Notes under the pieces: generated by a model
What the model saw: only the letters and a program-made list of their open reading frames with translations
Databases searched by the model: none
What the model was told of the DNA's origin: nothing
In this document: in pieces, positions 9,801-20,232 of the stretch
How the letters are laid out: each line of letters begins with the position of its first letter
Numbering within the stretch: position 1 is the first letter of the stretch
Translations under genes and position numbers: made by a program
Source of the DNA: Acanthamoeba lenticulata
Taxonomy: Eukaryota > Discosea > Longamoebia > Acanthamoebidae
Length of the DNA: 31,111 bases
NCBI GenBank assembly: GCA_002179805.1
Contig: NAVB01001239.1
Coordinates: 1 to 31,111 of the forward strand
Direction of reading: 5' to 3'

Positions 9801-11664
9801 ACGAGGACGGCCCGAGCGCCGATGCGCCTCCGACCGTCGCCATTGGCGTTGTTGTAGTCGTCGTCGGCGACGAGGACGAGACCGAGGCGTGCGGCAGCAC
9901 GGGCGATCCGCGCGGGGTGATCACAGCGGAGCGCAGCGCGCGCGGCGGGGAAGCCGGCGGCGAGGACGAGGTAGAGACCGGCAGGGTGGATTCTGACCGC
10001 GAGTGGCCGGACGACAGGAACGACACCGAGATGGGCACCGTCAGCGTCGACGTCAAGCCCGACGTTGGGATCAGCGCGGGCGACGAGGTCGACGACGACG
10101 ACGACGACGACGAGGCAGAAGCGGTCGGAGTGGCGACGGAGGCAAAGGGGAGCGAGTAGGAGGTCGCCGCGGGCCCCGAGAGGGGCGAAGAATTAGACGG
10201 CATGGAGCGCGGCGAGGGCGGCACGGCGGGGCCAGCCACGAAGATCGCGCTGGCGGCTGCCGAACCCGAGTCTAACGTGCGCGCCCTCTTGCGCTCCTTG
10301 GTGCTGCTGCTGTTGCTGCTCCCGCTTCCGCTGCTGCTGTCGCTCTCCCTGTTGTTGCGCGTAACCATCCGGCCCGTGAGCGCGTGTGCGCGTGTGTGCG
10401 AGTGAAGCGACGCGAAGAGAAAGATGGGGGAATACGTCTTGTGGGAATGAGAGATGCCGCGACGCGCCGAACTGCCGGACTTGGTCGTGCGGGGCTTGGC
10501 CTCGGCGCCTTCCTTGGGCTCCGCCTTGTCGACAGCCGTGGCGTCCCTGTTGAACTTGGCGTCGAGCTTCTCGCCGGACACGATGGCCCGGATGGCCGCC
10601 CCGAAGCCCTTCTCGTCGCTCTCCCTGATGGCGGGCCGGCTGCGCAGGCTGGCCGGGAGCTCGGCCTCGGAATACTTGGCGACGCTGGAACGATCAGCAT
10701 GCTTGAGCTCGGCCGCGCTGGCCTTGGCCGGGAGCGAGCCGTGCTTCTTCTTGGCGCCCTTGTCCTTTTCCTTTTCCTTTTCCTTCTCGTCCCTTTTGCC
10801 CCGCTCCTTCCCGTCCCGCCGCTCGTCGTTCTTCTCGCGCGCGCTTCGGCCTCGCTGATGCTGCGCCTTCTCACCCTTTTCCTTGGCCTCCTTGTGGTCA
10901 AGGGTCTCCGCTGCGGGCGCATGCTCGCCGTCGTCGAGGAGGGCCTTGTCCTTGGCGTCCTCCTTGCGGGCCTTGCGCCGCACGCCGGACCCGCCGGTGC
11001 CGAAGAGCCCAAAGGCTGACGTGCTGCGCTTGACCCGCTTCTCCTTCGGCGCCCTCTCCTTGGTGTCTTTGTCCTTTTCCTTGTCCTTTTCCTTGTCCCT
11101 GTCGGCCCTCTCGCGCTCCTTCTCGCGTTCGCGCTCCTCCTTCTTCTCTCGCCGATCGCGCTCCTTCTCGTCGCGCTTCTTCCGCCGCTTCTCGGCGTCG
11201 GTCATGGCAGTTTCCTCTGGCCCGACCCCAGCGGCCGCACCGTCCTCTTCATGTGGTGCTTGCTGGTGGTGCTCGTGCTCACCGCCGCTTGCGCTGCCGA
11301 CGGCGCCGTCCCAGCTGTCGGCCTTGTCCCGCGTTCGGTGGCCGGCGGCCTTGCCGATGAAGCGCTCGATCGATTGCTTGTACTTTTGCTTGCGGTGCTG
11401 CCGGATGGACGACGGCGGCGAGTCGTCGTAGAAGGAAAGATCGCGGCGGGCCGAAGGGCTCGCGTTGGGTGGCGACGGGACGCTCTCGCGCGGGAGGAGA
11501 TGCTGCTGTTGTTGCTCGAGCAGGAACTCGTGGTCCTCCTGCTCGCTCGAGAGGTGGGCCAGCTGCGGCAGCCCACCGGTTCGCGGGGGCGGATGCAGTT
11601 GTCCGCCGAAACCGCGGTCGTAAAAGTCGATCAAGTGCTTCATTTCCTCTTCGCTTACCTCCAT
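6881..11664 (-). CDS. KCTD9-like BTB/T1 and pentapeptide-repeat protein with a ~1,100-residue disordered N-terminus
   Basis: Exons 8252-11664, 8002-8168, 7687-7863, 7483-7577, 7213-7359 and 6881-7108 encode about 1,408 residues (1,379 if a candidate 87-nt intron at 10349-10435 is removed). The N-terminal ~1,100 residues are low complexity: K/E/D/R-charged runs (EKDKEKDK), then S/T/P-rich, poly-Q, poly-H and poly-S tracts. Next come [17 protein letters not shown] and [20 protein letters not shown], the T1-type BTB fold of KCTD proteins. The region after it has A(N/D)L/F-type pentapeptide repeats (for example [19 protein letters not shown]). KCTD9 pairs the same two domains, so a Cullin-3 adaptor role is inferred. 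The ATG at 11664 follows an AAAG context. The final intron (7109-7212) is the least certain junction. Confidence 0.78.
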
Positions 11665-12035
11665 CTTTCACTAACTCCCTGCCACCACTGCTGGTGTCAA
11701 AAAGAAAAGTAAAGCAATGAATCGATTCGCCCACTACCGCTGAATGACGTACTGGAGAAGCGGAAGCGCCAAGGTGCAAGTCAACTCAAACAAGCACAGC
11801 TCTTTGGGCCCCAGCCAGGCGCTCCAAACGATCTTGTCAGTCACCAAAGAAGGAGGGGGGAGGTCTCGTTTTCGTTCCTTGCGGCCGACAAAGAAGAAGA
11901 AATGGCTTGGCGTTCAGGCGCGCGTTCAAACCCAGCCCCAGCAAATTAATTGCATTCCTTGGGAGGAATAAAGAAATAACAAATGAAAGAGATCAAAATA
12001 CAGACGAAGATGATGCTTCAAAAGTGCGGGGTGTT
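11665..12035. promoter_or_regulatory. intergenic region with the putative promoter of the BTB/pentapeptide gene and the 3' end of the mitochondrial gene
   Basis: 371 bases lie between the start of the BTB gene and the stop of the next gene, both on the minus strand. On the minus strand it must hold the upstream gene's 3' UTR and the BTB gene's promoter. I see no clear TATA box or conserved element. Small open frames here show no family signal. Confidence 0.4.
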
Positions 12036-12461
12036 TCATTTCTTTTGGTTAGCCTCTTCCATGGCCCGGACCAAGCGATCCCGGTGCTCCTTCTCCAGCT
12101 GATACCACTCGTTCTGCTCGATGGGAGTGGGAAACAGCATGTGGTAAAGGATGTAGAGAATGGGAAGACCAGTTACAAGAGCTGCAATCTTGTTTACCAT
12201 GGGGAGGCCGCCCTTGGGGTTTTCAACTCGGTCCATCTTCGCAAGATATTCCGTGTAATCAATGTCTCCCTCTTTGGGCTGCGGCTCCTCGCGGCCAGGG
12301 CGCGGAGGGACTGATGAGCCAGCGGGCGTGGCAAATGCACGCTTGACGGTTGTGCGCAAGGTGCTCTGCAGAGGAGCCTTGCTCGCTGCGTAGAGCGAAG
12401 GCGTGGCGGCCCGGGCGATCATAGGGCGGAGGGCTGCGGCAGTTCTAAGAGATGAGCGCAT
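12036..12461 (-). CDS. small single-pass membrane protein, probably mitochondrial
   Basis: A single-exon gene of 141 residues; I do not recognise the family. The first ~50 residues are rich in R, S, A and L and nearly lack acidic residues, ending in a KRAFATPAG-like stretch. That is typical of a mitochondrial targeting presequence. A P/E-rich segment follows (residues about 55-70). A hydrophobic helix lies at about 95-115 (KIAALVTGLPILYILYHMLF). The C-terminal tail is charged and amphipathic (NEWYQLEKEHRDRLVRAMEE). This layout fits a small inner-membrane or respiratory-complex accessory subunit, which is inference only. The longer frame beginning upstream starts on a non-conserved stretch, so I chose the ATG at 12461. 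Confidence 0.7.
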   Translation of the reverse strand: MRSSLRTAAALRPMIARAATPSLYAASKAPLQSTLRTTVKRAFATPAGSSVPPRPGREEPQPKEGDIDYTEYLAKMDRVENPKGGLPMVNKIAALVTGLPILYILYHMLFPTPIEQNEWYQLEKEHRDRLVRAMEEANQKK

Positions 12462-12707
12462 AGTTGGCAAGTGTTGCGCGTGTTGGATGAGAGTGGATGA
12501 AAGAATGCCAAAAAGCAACGGATTGAGTGCAGATGGATGGTGCTGATCACGCAACGATTACTGTCAACGAAAATAGCACTGCATGTTTTCCTTCTGGCCC
12601 GAAGAGAAAATCAAGAAATTCGGCCAAAAAGCACCAAATGCTGATCATTCCAACAACAAAAAACTTTTTGGGGACAAACAAGACGAGGGTGGAGGACAGC
12701 TGGTCGC

Positions 12708-15231
12708 TCACTGATAGTAGTAATCGTTTCGGATCCTCCTGAGCTTCTCTTGTTCCTTCTGATGCTTGTCGAATTGGCCCTCGAGCTCGCGGAGCTTGCC
12801 CACCAGCTGCGTCGAGTTCTCATTCACCCACTGGAGCGAGTGCAGGTGCGCGTTCAAAATCTCCACGATTTGATACACCTGCGCGGTGGCATAAAAAAAA
12901 CAAAAAACAAAAAAAAAACAAAAACAAAAACAAAAAAACAAAACAAAAAACAAAGGGTTTTTGCGCGGTCAGTCGTGCGCACAACACACGTTGCTTGCTT
13001 GTCGACAACGAGTACAAGAGGCATGGGCAAAGCGTACGGGGTTGTCTGAATCGGCCGCGGCGGTGTGAGAGGCGTTGATCTTGGAAATGTGGTCCTTGAG
13101 TGCGTTGGCCATCTGGTCGAGGTCGGCGTTGAGCTCCTCAGCCAACGCATATCTACAACACACGCGTGCAACACGCATGGACATGATTAATGGAGTGTCA
13201 AAAAAAAAAAAAGGAAAAAAGGTACCCGCTCTCCCGGTCCCGATCGACGTTGGTCATTTGGCCGGCCCGGTTGTTGTATTCCTTGTCCACCTCGGTCTCC
13301 AACTGCTCCAGCTGTTGTGTGTATCAAAGCGTGTTGTGTGTGACGTGTGGTTAACGCACATGGGCTGGTGGCCGCAGCGGCTTCAACCACGAATAAGTCC
13401 CAGGGACGGTCACGCACCAGCTGGTGCAGCTCGTCCTGCTGTCGGGAGATGATCTCCAGGTTGGAGTCCAACTGCTTCTGCGCGACCTCGACCTTCTTGA
13501 CGCTGCCATGCAGAGCCATGATCTGCCGTGTGTCGCAGTCGCCGCGGTGAGGACTAAGGCAACACAACTGGCGTGTGGTGAACAAATTCATGGTTGACGC
13601 ACCTTGGTGCTGTTGTCGAGAAGGATCTTGTCCCACTTGGAGATCTCAAGTGCCTGCTTGCGGAAGGTGATCGTCTGATCCTCAAGCTCGCGACCCCACA
13701 TGTTCATGATCTCCTCGAAAGACTTGTGGTTGAGCGCCGCCGTGACCTCTGCACGTAGCATTATTACCGTGTCGACCTTTGTTAACAAAGACGCCCTTCC
13801 ATGCTTTTGGGTGAGGGGGATGGTCATACGGATCTCCTTGGCCTTGGCCGAGGTGACCTTGGGGGCATCTGATATGAGACACAGATACACACATACGGGG
13901 AAACGTGAGCACGTCGTGTTAAGCCGCTGGTAAACGTGACGTACCCTTGCCTGCTGTGGTGCTGGGTGTGGAGGCCGGGGTCGTGGCCAGCCCGTCAAAG
14001 CTGAAGGACGTGGGCGCTGCAGAGGTGCCCGAGCTGCTCGTTGACGAGGACGAGGTAGAGGAGGCAGTGCCGGCGCCCCAGCTGAGGCCCGCAATGTCGC
14101 CGGTGCCGGTCGTGGAGGTGGTGGAGCTGGTCGCGCCCGACGTGCCGCTGGTGGACGACGAGGACGTGCCAAAGCTAAGCCCGCCGCCCAGGCTGAAGCC
14201 GCTGGTGCCGCTCGCGGTACTGTCGGTGCCAGACGACGAGGCGGCCGCGCTCGTGGTGCTGTCGGTGGCGGCCGGGGTCGAGCCCAACGAGGGGAAGCTG
14301 AAGCTCAGGCCGCCAGCCGCCGAGGTCGAGCCGCTGGCTGCCGGGGCCGATGTCGTGGCGGCCGAAGTCGCGCCACCTCCGGCGCCGCCGAGGCTGAAGG
14401 AAAGCGACGGAGCCGCGGCCGAGCTGGTCGACGCCGAGCCCGACGACGAGGTCGTAGAGCTGCCGGCGGGGGCAAAACCAAACAAAGAGGAGGTGGCGCC
14501 CGAGGTGCCTGCAGCGGCAGACGAAGAGGTCGACGACGTCGCGGGCGCGAAGCTAAAGCTCAGACCGCCGCTGGTGCCTGAGGTCGCTGAGCTGGCCGGC
14601 GCCGTGGAGGTCGCCGTGGCGCCGGCGCCGGTCGCGCCCCCGAAACTAAAGGAGGGCGCGGCCGCAGAGGTCGCAGTCGTGGAAGGAGCCGCCGTGGTAC
14701 CGCCGGTAGCGCCCCCGAAGCTGAAGGAAGGCGCGGCCGCAGCACTCGTGCTGGCCGCTGGGGTGGAGCCGCTTCCACCAAAGCTGAATGACAATCCGCC
14801 GCTGGCAGGAGCAGCTGCGCCAGCAGCAGGCGCAGAGGCCGCGGGGGTAGTGGACGAGGGCGCGCCAAAGCTGAGCGCTGGGGCAGCTGCTCCGGCGGTT
14901 CCGCTGGCAGCGGGGGCGCCAAAGGTGAAGGACGAAGTAGAGGCGGGAGCACTGGCGGCGGTTCCGCCGGCAGCGGGAGCACCAAAGGTGAAGGACGAAG
15001 CGGCAGGGGTACTGGCGGCACCACCGGCAGCGGGGGCACCGAAGGTGAATGAAGAGGTTGCGCCGCCTGTAGCTCCGCCAAGAGAAAAACCACTGCCAGC
15101 CCCTGGGGCTCCGAAGTTGAAGGAAGCTGCGAAACGAATGAGCGATCGAATGAGAGGAAATGAGCGTGTAAGCAACGTTTCGTTTAAAACAGAGGAGCTC
15201 AAAGCATGAAAAGGGAGAAAAAAGTACCCAT
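12708..15231 (-). CDS. NUP62: nucleoporin Nup62/Nsp1, FG repeats plus C-terminal coiled coil
   Basis: Eight exons: 15228-15231, 13945-15126, 13830-13868, 13603-13748, 13418-13522, 13226-13311, 13038-13152 and 12708-12878, giving 615 residues. The first coding exon is only ATGG, in a GCGCCATGG context, and the protein begins MASFNFGAPG. Residues ~2-395 are S/T/A/G-rich with spaced FG motifs (FNFGAP, FTFGAP, FSFGG) and almost no charge, the phase-separating barrier of the pore. Residues ~410-615 form the Nsp1/Nup62 coiled coil (FEEIMNMWGRELEDQ, ALEISKWDKIL, SNLEIISRQQDELHQL), which binds Nup54/Nup58 in the central transport channel. The ending RRIRNDYYYQ is compact. An 81-nt intron (13749-13829) is stop-free. 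Identification is firm. Confidence 0.95.
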
Positions 15232-15540
15232 GGCGCCGTACGGGTACTCCAAGCTGGGATTAGAATTGGGCAAGACAAAGATGGCGCCAAAAGCTTCGGG
15301 AAGGTATGCAAAGGGAATGCTTTGCCCTGCGGAATTTCAAAAACCTAAGCATTCTTTCGCTGTCATGCCGCTTTTCGCCGTTCGTGAAGAGAGGTGAAGG
15401 AAGAGCGAATTGACAAACTGCTCGGTCTGAACTGCAGTTCAGCAAGCTAGCTGTGGAAGAGTGGGAGCATGCCTCTGACTTCTCTCGATTTCTCATGATT
15501 TTTGGACGGCACAGGTTACAGTGGTGAGAAAGAGAGAAAG
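15232..15540. promoter_or_regulatory. divergent promoter between NUP62 and the pseudokinase/F-box gene
   Basis: The two start codons are 309 bases apart and face away from each other, so both promoters and 5' UTRs must fit here. The segment is less GC-rich than the coding sequence. I see no unambiguous TATA or other named element. An in-frame stop upstream of the NUP62 ATG supports the chosen start of that gene. Confidence 0.55.
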
Positions 15541-18459
15541 ATGGAATGGCTGGGCCGCACGATTCGGCCAGGCAAAGGAGGTGACAGCAACGGCCTTTCG
15601 GGCTTCAACAATGCCAAACTGCACCACAACAAAATGGATCATCTCTACGAACTGCGTGACCTTATCCAGACCAACAGCCACCATGTGCGCGCCGTGGTGG
15701 TCGACCGGCGCTCAGCTCCCTCGCAGGCCTCGTCGCCCACCAGCGCAACTGCCGTGCCGCCCACGTCGGCAGTCACGCCGCCTGCTGCACAGCCGCGGCT
15801 CTACGCGATGCTGCGCGTGCTCAAGCAGGAGCCCGGCTCAGTCGAGGCCTGGCTTGAATGTCTGCGCGAGGCCGTCGTGGTGCACCAGCGCGTGGCAGAC
15901 CATCCCCACATCGTGCGCCTTCACCAGGTTTACGAGGACAGCGATGAGTTCTGCATCGTTACCGACCACGTTCGAGGTTCGCACCCCCCTCCTCCCCTCG
16001 CGCAGCGAGATGGCTCACGCGCGCGGCGGTCATGATCGTGGCAGGGACACGCCTAAACGACGAACTCCTGCGCCGGGGCCGCTTTAAGGAAGCCGACGTC
16101 ATTTCGCTTGTGGTCCGCACAGCCCACGCGCTCGTTTGTTTTGTTTTGTTTTGTTTTTTTTTTAATTTTTTGAAAAACAAACTTATTGTTTGTCATTTTT
16201 CCATGCCCAACTTGCGGTTTATGGCTCTGCACGCAGCAACAAATGCTGCACATTGCAGCGTGTCTGGCGAGTCACGGCGCCGGCCCGGTCATTCGCCCCG
16301 ACACCGTGTTGCTGACGGGCGCCACCTGTACCACCACTACCACCACCGCCACGACACTCGCCGATGGCGAGACCGCGTCGCCACGCTGTGCCGTGTCGTT
16401 CCCGGACCTCTTCCTCGTCCTCGCTCAGAATCTGTGCGCTTTCACCCCCTCGTCCCGTCCGCGGACTCACTGGACGCCGCATCTAACGGCCGCGTGTTCA
16501 TGCCCACAGGGCCAAGGAACGCAACGTCCCGCAGGCGGCGCACGACGACGGATTCCTCGACCTCCCGGTGCTCTCGTGCTGCGCGGCTCCCGAGGTGCGG
16601 CACATGGAACGCTGGTGTCGCCGACGCGCCGCCGGGTCAGCTGACGGCGACTCGCCATCGTCGCCATCATCATCATCGCTGCTATCGTCGCCCACGACGG
16701 GGTTTGATGCAGTGGGCGCCTCGGGCGGGTCCGAGGCCGTGAGCCCGCGGACGTCGGCGTGGTGGCGGGACACATCCAAGAGCGACGTGTGGCAGGTGGG
16801 CGTCATCGCCTGCATGCTCCTCTCCGGCGGCCTCGTACCCCCCTTCGTCCTCCTTCCCCTCGGCGATGATGAACCATCTGTTGGCGGCTGCAGCCGAAGC
16901 GGCGAGACCGTCGCGTGGGACTCGGCGCCTACGCCCGACACGTTGGAGAACTTTGGCGAGGCCTCGCCCGCGGCCTCGCCGCGCCGGGCGAGCCTCTCGC
17001 GATGGCTCGATTCTGTCGACTGCTCGTCACTCTCTGACGCCGCCAGGAGCTTCCTGGCCAGCCTTTTGACGATCGACCCGACGAAGCGACCAACGGCCCG
17101 CCAAGCCCTCCGGCATCCGTGGCTGGTGCGCCGCTCGACCCCAAAATATTTTATTCTTATTTTAATTCTTTGAATATTGTGAGTTCTTTATCTCTAACAA
17201 TCTCTGGCATGTGCGCTGATGACGCTATCTACGTGCAGTGCGGCGGGGAGGTGATGACGCTGGAGGACATGTGTATAGAGACCATCGTGGACCACGTGGA
17301 GACGCTGCCGGACTATGCCGAGCGGATGCCCAAGTTCCTCGCCAAGAAGGTCACCGCCAGCTCCATCCACCGTCGGGGCGTCCTCCCGCCCCACCGACGC
17401 CGCCCGGACGGCGCGCAGATCGACGCGGGCTCGACTGAGATCGCCGCCGTTCCCGATTTGTCGGCCGGTGCCGCCACCACCGCCGACGGCCTCGAGGCCG
17501 CCGCTGGTGCCAACAAGCAGCTCGGGCTGGGGGACCTCGTGCCGGAGCTGATCCTCAACATCCTGTCCTTCCTGCCCCACGGGGACCTCCTGCGCGTGGG
17601 CCAGGCGTGCCACCGGCTCTACGAGCTCGCCTCGGACAACTTCCTGTGGCGCCGCCTGTGCGCCTCGGAGGCCGCCGCTGCCACCGTCACCACAGCAACC
17701 ACCACCACCACCATCAAGCCGGCCGACGCCGGTGGCACTGGCCCCGACGCCGGCGGGGGCGGCGTTGGTCCGGCTCCGGACCCCGGCGGGCCGTCCGAGG
17801 AGCAGGTCAAGCAGGTGGTGCTGGAGAGCATGGAGGCCCACGGGTCCCTCCAGACGGCCGCGCCCGCCTGGTCGCCCCTCTTCCCGTCGGCCTTCAAGCG
17901 TCGCCGCAGCCACAAGAGCGGCGGTGGCGGCGGCGGTGGCGGTGTGGGCGGTGGCGGGAAGAAGAAGGGCAAGGAGCGCTCGCCTCCGGCCGGGCGCTTG
18001 TCCGACTACGCGGCGGGCGGCGGGGTGGCGCTGGCGCCGCTGGACCACTACCGCTACCTGTGGAAATACTATTATTGCGCCGTCGCGCTCCCGTGCCGCT
18101 GGAGCTCCACCCGGTGATGCCCCCCCCCCCCCCTTCCTCTCTTTTTCTGCTCTCCGACATCATTCCACCACGACCAGTGGTGTGACGTCATTCCCTCCAT
18201 CATCGTCATCATCATTTATCACCACCATCATCATCTGACGCCTCTATGGGGCGGGTGTGGGTGGGGCTGCGCGGATGGACACCGGACAGGAAGCACGACT
18301 CGATCGAGTTGGTGAGCGGCCGACCGTGCTCGGCGCGCAAGGCTGCTCCCGCGCTCTGGTGCGGCTCCTCCTCTCATCCTGCCCTGGCCTTGATGGGCGC
18401 GGCTCACGCCATGGCTGGTGTTTTTCACACACATACACACTCTTTATCTCGGGCTCTTG

Positions 18460-18503
<44 letters not shown>

Positions 18504-20084
18504 GTGGGGGGGGGGGTGATGTTCGGGACTGGGCGTCCCCGACGGTGCAGGTGCACGGTGCTCGGGGAGAAGCTGATGAGCAAGGGCATTCACACGTGGA
18601 CCGTGGAGATCACCCACGCGACTGCCACGCTGGGCGACATCATGATCGGCGTCTGCAGGTCCTCTCCCTTCTCCCCTTCGATCTGTTTGCCATTGCCGGC
18701 AGGTGGGCTGACGCAGTCCGTCTGCACGCACGCACGCCATACAGGGCGGGCTTCGACCCGGCGACGCACTCGAGCTGGATGTCGGACAAGGCGTGGCTGT
18801 ACCACATCAACCAGCGCCGCGTCTTCCACCAAGGCTGTACGCGTGTGCCCCCTTTCCCTCCTCTGCTCAAAGGGGCGCCTTTCCTGACCCAACACGGGGC
18901 GGGGGCTTGCGCGGGTCAACAGCGTCGACAACAATCATGCTGGCCTATCCGCCTTGCGGGGTGAACGTGCACACCGTGACGTGCACCCTCAACCTAGAGG
19001 AGGGCACCCTCGCCTTCACGGTCAACGGTGCGCGCCTTCTCCTCTTCGTCCTCGTCCTCGCCCAGCGTGTGCAGCTCGGGGGGTCTCATTCGTGCCCGTT
19101 GGGGGCTGGTGTGGGGGGAGGCAGAGCACGACCTGGGCGTCATCGCGCACGGGCTGACGCTCGACGGCGTCGACAAGGTCTCGACAGCCGAGGACGCGGG
19201 GGGCGAGGGCGAGGCGAAGCCTGCGGGCTTCTACGCGGCGGTGGACCTCTACAACGTGGGCGACGGCGTGACGCTCCGGTCCTTTGCCTCGAGCTTCACC
19301 GCGCCGGCCCGCCGCCACAGCGCCCGCGCGGGCAAGGACCGCGACGCATCATCCTCGTCGACGGACGCGACGCGGCTGTCCGGACTAGTTGGGCAGCAGG
19401 GCGGCGGCGCTGGCAGCGGTGGCGGCGGGGACGCCGGCAGGCTGGCGGGCCTGGACATGTCGGTGTCGGGCAGCTCGCTCAGCAGCGCCACGGGCCTCCA
19501 CTCGGTGCGGGTGACCAAGAAGTTCTGGAGCTCGCGCAAGACCCTCTACTTTGTCTGTTCCCTCACCCAGGCCCTCTTCCAGCCGGGCTCCCAGATCGAC
19601 CTCGCTGGTATGTATGCACATTCCACGCATGCCACGCATGCCATGGCTGACCATCGCGGGTGGGGGGGGGGAACGAAACTGCGCAGTGTCGATCGACAAT
19701 CGGTCGTCCAAGACGATCCGGTGCCTCATCATCTCCTTCCGCGGGGTGCGGGGCAAGAAGGCCATCCCGATCGGCTACTCGCACACAAGCTTCTCGTCCA
19801 CGGAGGGCACCCTCTCCTTCCCGATCGAGGGCCGGCGCAAGGAGGAGGGCACCTTCACCTTCCGCCTGCCCTCCCTCGCCAGCGTGCCCTCTTCCGCTTC
19901 CTCTTCCTCCTCTTCTTCCTCGTCCTCGTCTGCCGCTGCAGCGTCGACGTCGCCACCGCCGATGGATGGCTACGAGTTGCACCTGGAGCTGCCCATCCGC
20001 GGCCACTCGTCGCTCAAGGCTGTCGTCCCGCTTCTCCACATCCAGGGCTACCACCAGCCACACCGCCTCCCGTTCCTCCTCTAG
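15541..20084 (+). CDS. pseudokinase, F-box, SPRY and arrestin-like multidomain protein
   Basis: Eleven exons: 15541-15976, 16045-16133, 16237-16397, 16510-17125, 17239-18113, 18290-18325, 18551-18658, 18745-18836, 18923-19027, 19125-19607 and 19687-20084; 1,132 residues. Residues ~20-434 follow a CAMK-like kinase fold (HPHIVRLHQVYEDSDEFCIV; KSDVWQVGVIACMLLSG; LLTIDPTKRPTARQALRHPW) but lack HRD (VIRPDTVLL instead), DFG and a clear VAIK lysine. An F-box follows at ~528-575 (LVPELILNILSFLPHGDLLR). A SPRY domain spans ~700-890 (GEKLMSKGIHTWTVEI, GTLAFTVN). An arrestin-C-like beta region lies at ~975-1132 (FQPGSQIDLAVSIDNRSSKT). Family knowledge suggests an SCF ubiquitin-ligase substrate receptor; the role of the other modules is inference. 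Weakest junctions are 16398-16509 and 17126-17238; the latter joins kinase to F-box, so two genes remain possible. Confidence 0.75.
18459..18502 (+). repeat. (GTGC)n tetranucleotide microsatellite in a SPRY-gene intron
   Basis: About eleven GTGC units within the 18326-18550 intron of the F-box/SPRY gene, followed by a run of G and preceded by a CA-rich stretch (about 18427-18440). It is purely intronic. Confidence 0.9.
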
Positions 20085-20232
20085 CGCGCTTCTTTCCTTC
20101 CTCTTCCTCTTCCTCTTCTTGTACAGCTCCCAAAAAACAACAAAAGAATAAAAGAATAAAAGAATAAAATACAGGAAACTCAAAAATTTCATTAAACTCT
20201 TCTGCAAGGCGCTCCGCCGTGTGCCCCCCCCA

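Noticed and set aside
9103..9996. Long plus-strand open frames opposite the BTB gene's low-complexity exon
   Set aside because: Their translations are simple-sequence reflections (poly-V, R-rich and L-rich). The minus-strand exon joins in phase to a real BTB domain.
13947..15209. A 420-codon plus-strand open frame opposite the FG region of NUP62
   Set aside because: It is the mirror of a repetitive GC-rich exon lacking stops on both strands. Its A/P/V/K-rich translation has no family signal, while the minus strand is clearly Nup62.
16134..16236. T-rich stretch (TTTTG repeats) considered as a Pol III terminator or small RNA end
   Set aside because: It lies between two kinase-fold exons in phase and is simply an intron pyrimidine tract.
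18178..18275. Upstream extension of the SPRY exon through MGRVWVGLRGWTPDRK
   Set aside because: There is no AG acceptor in phase, and a stop lies at 18183-18185 in that frame. The acceptor at 18289 instead gives WSSTRKHDSIEL in phase.
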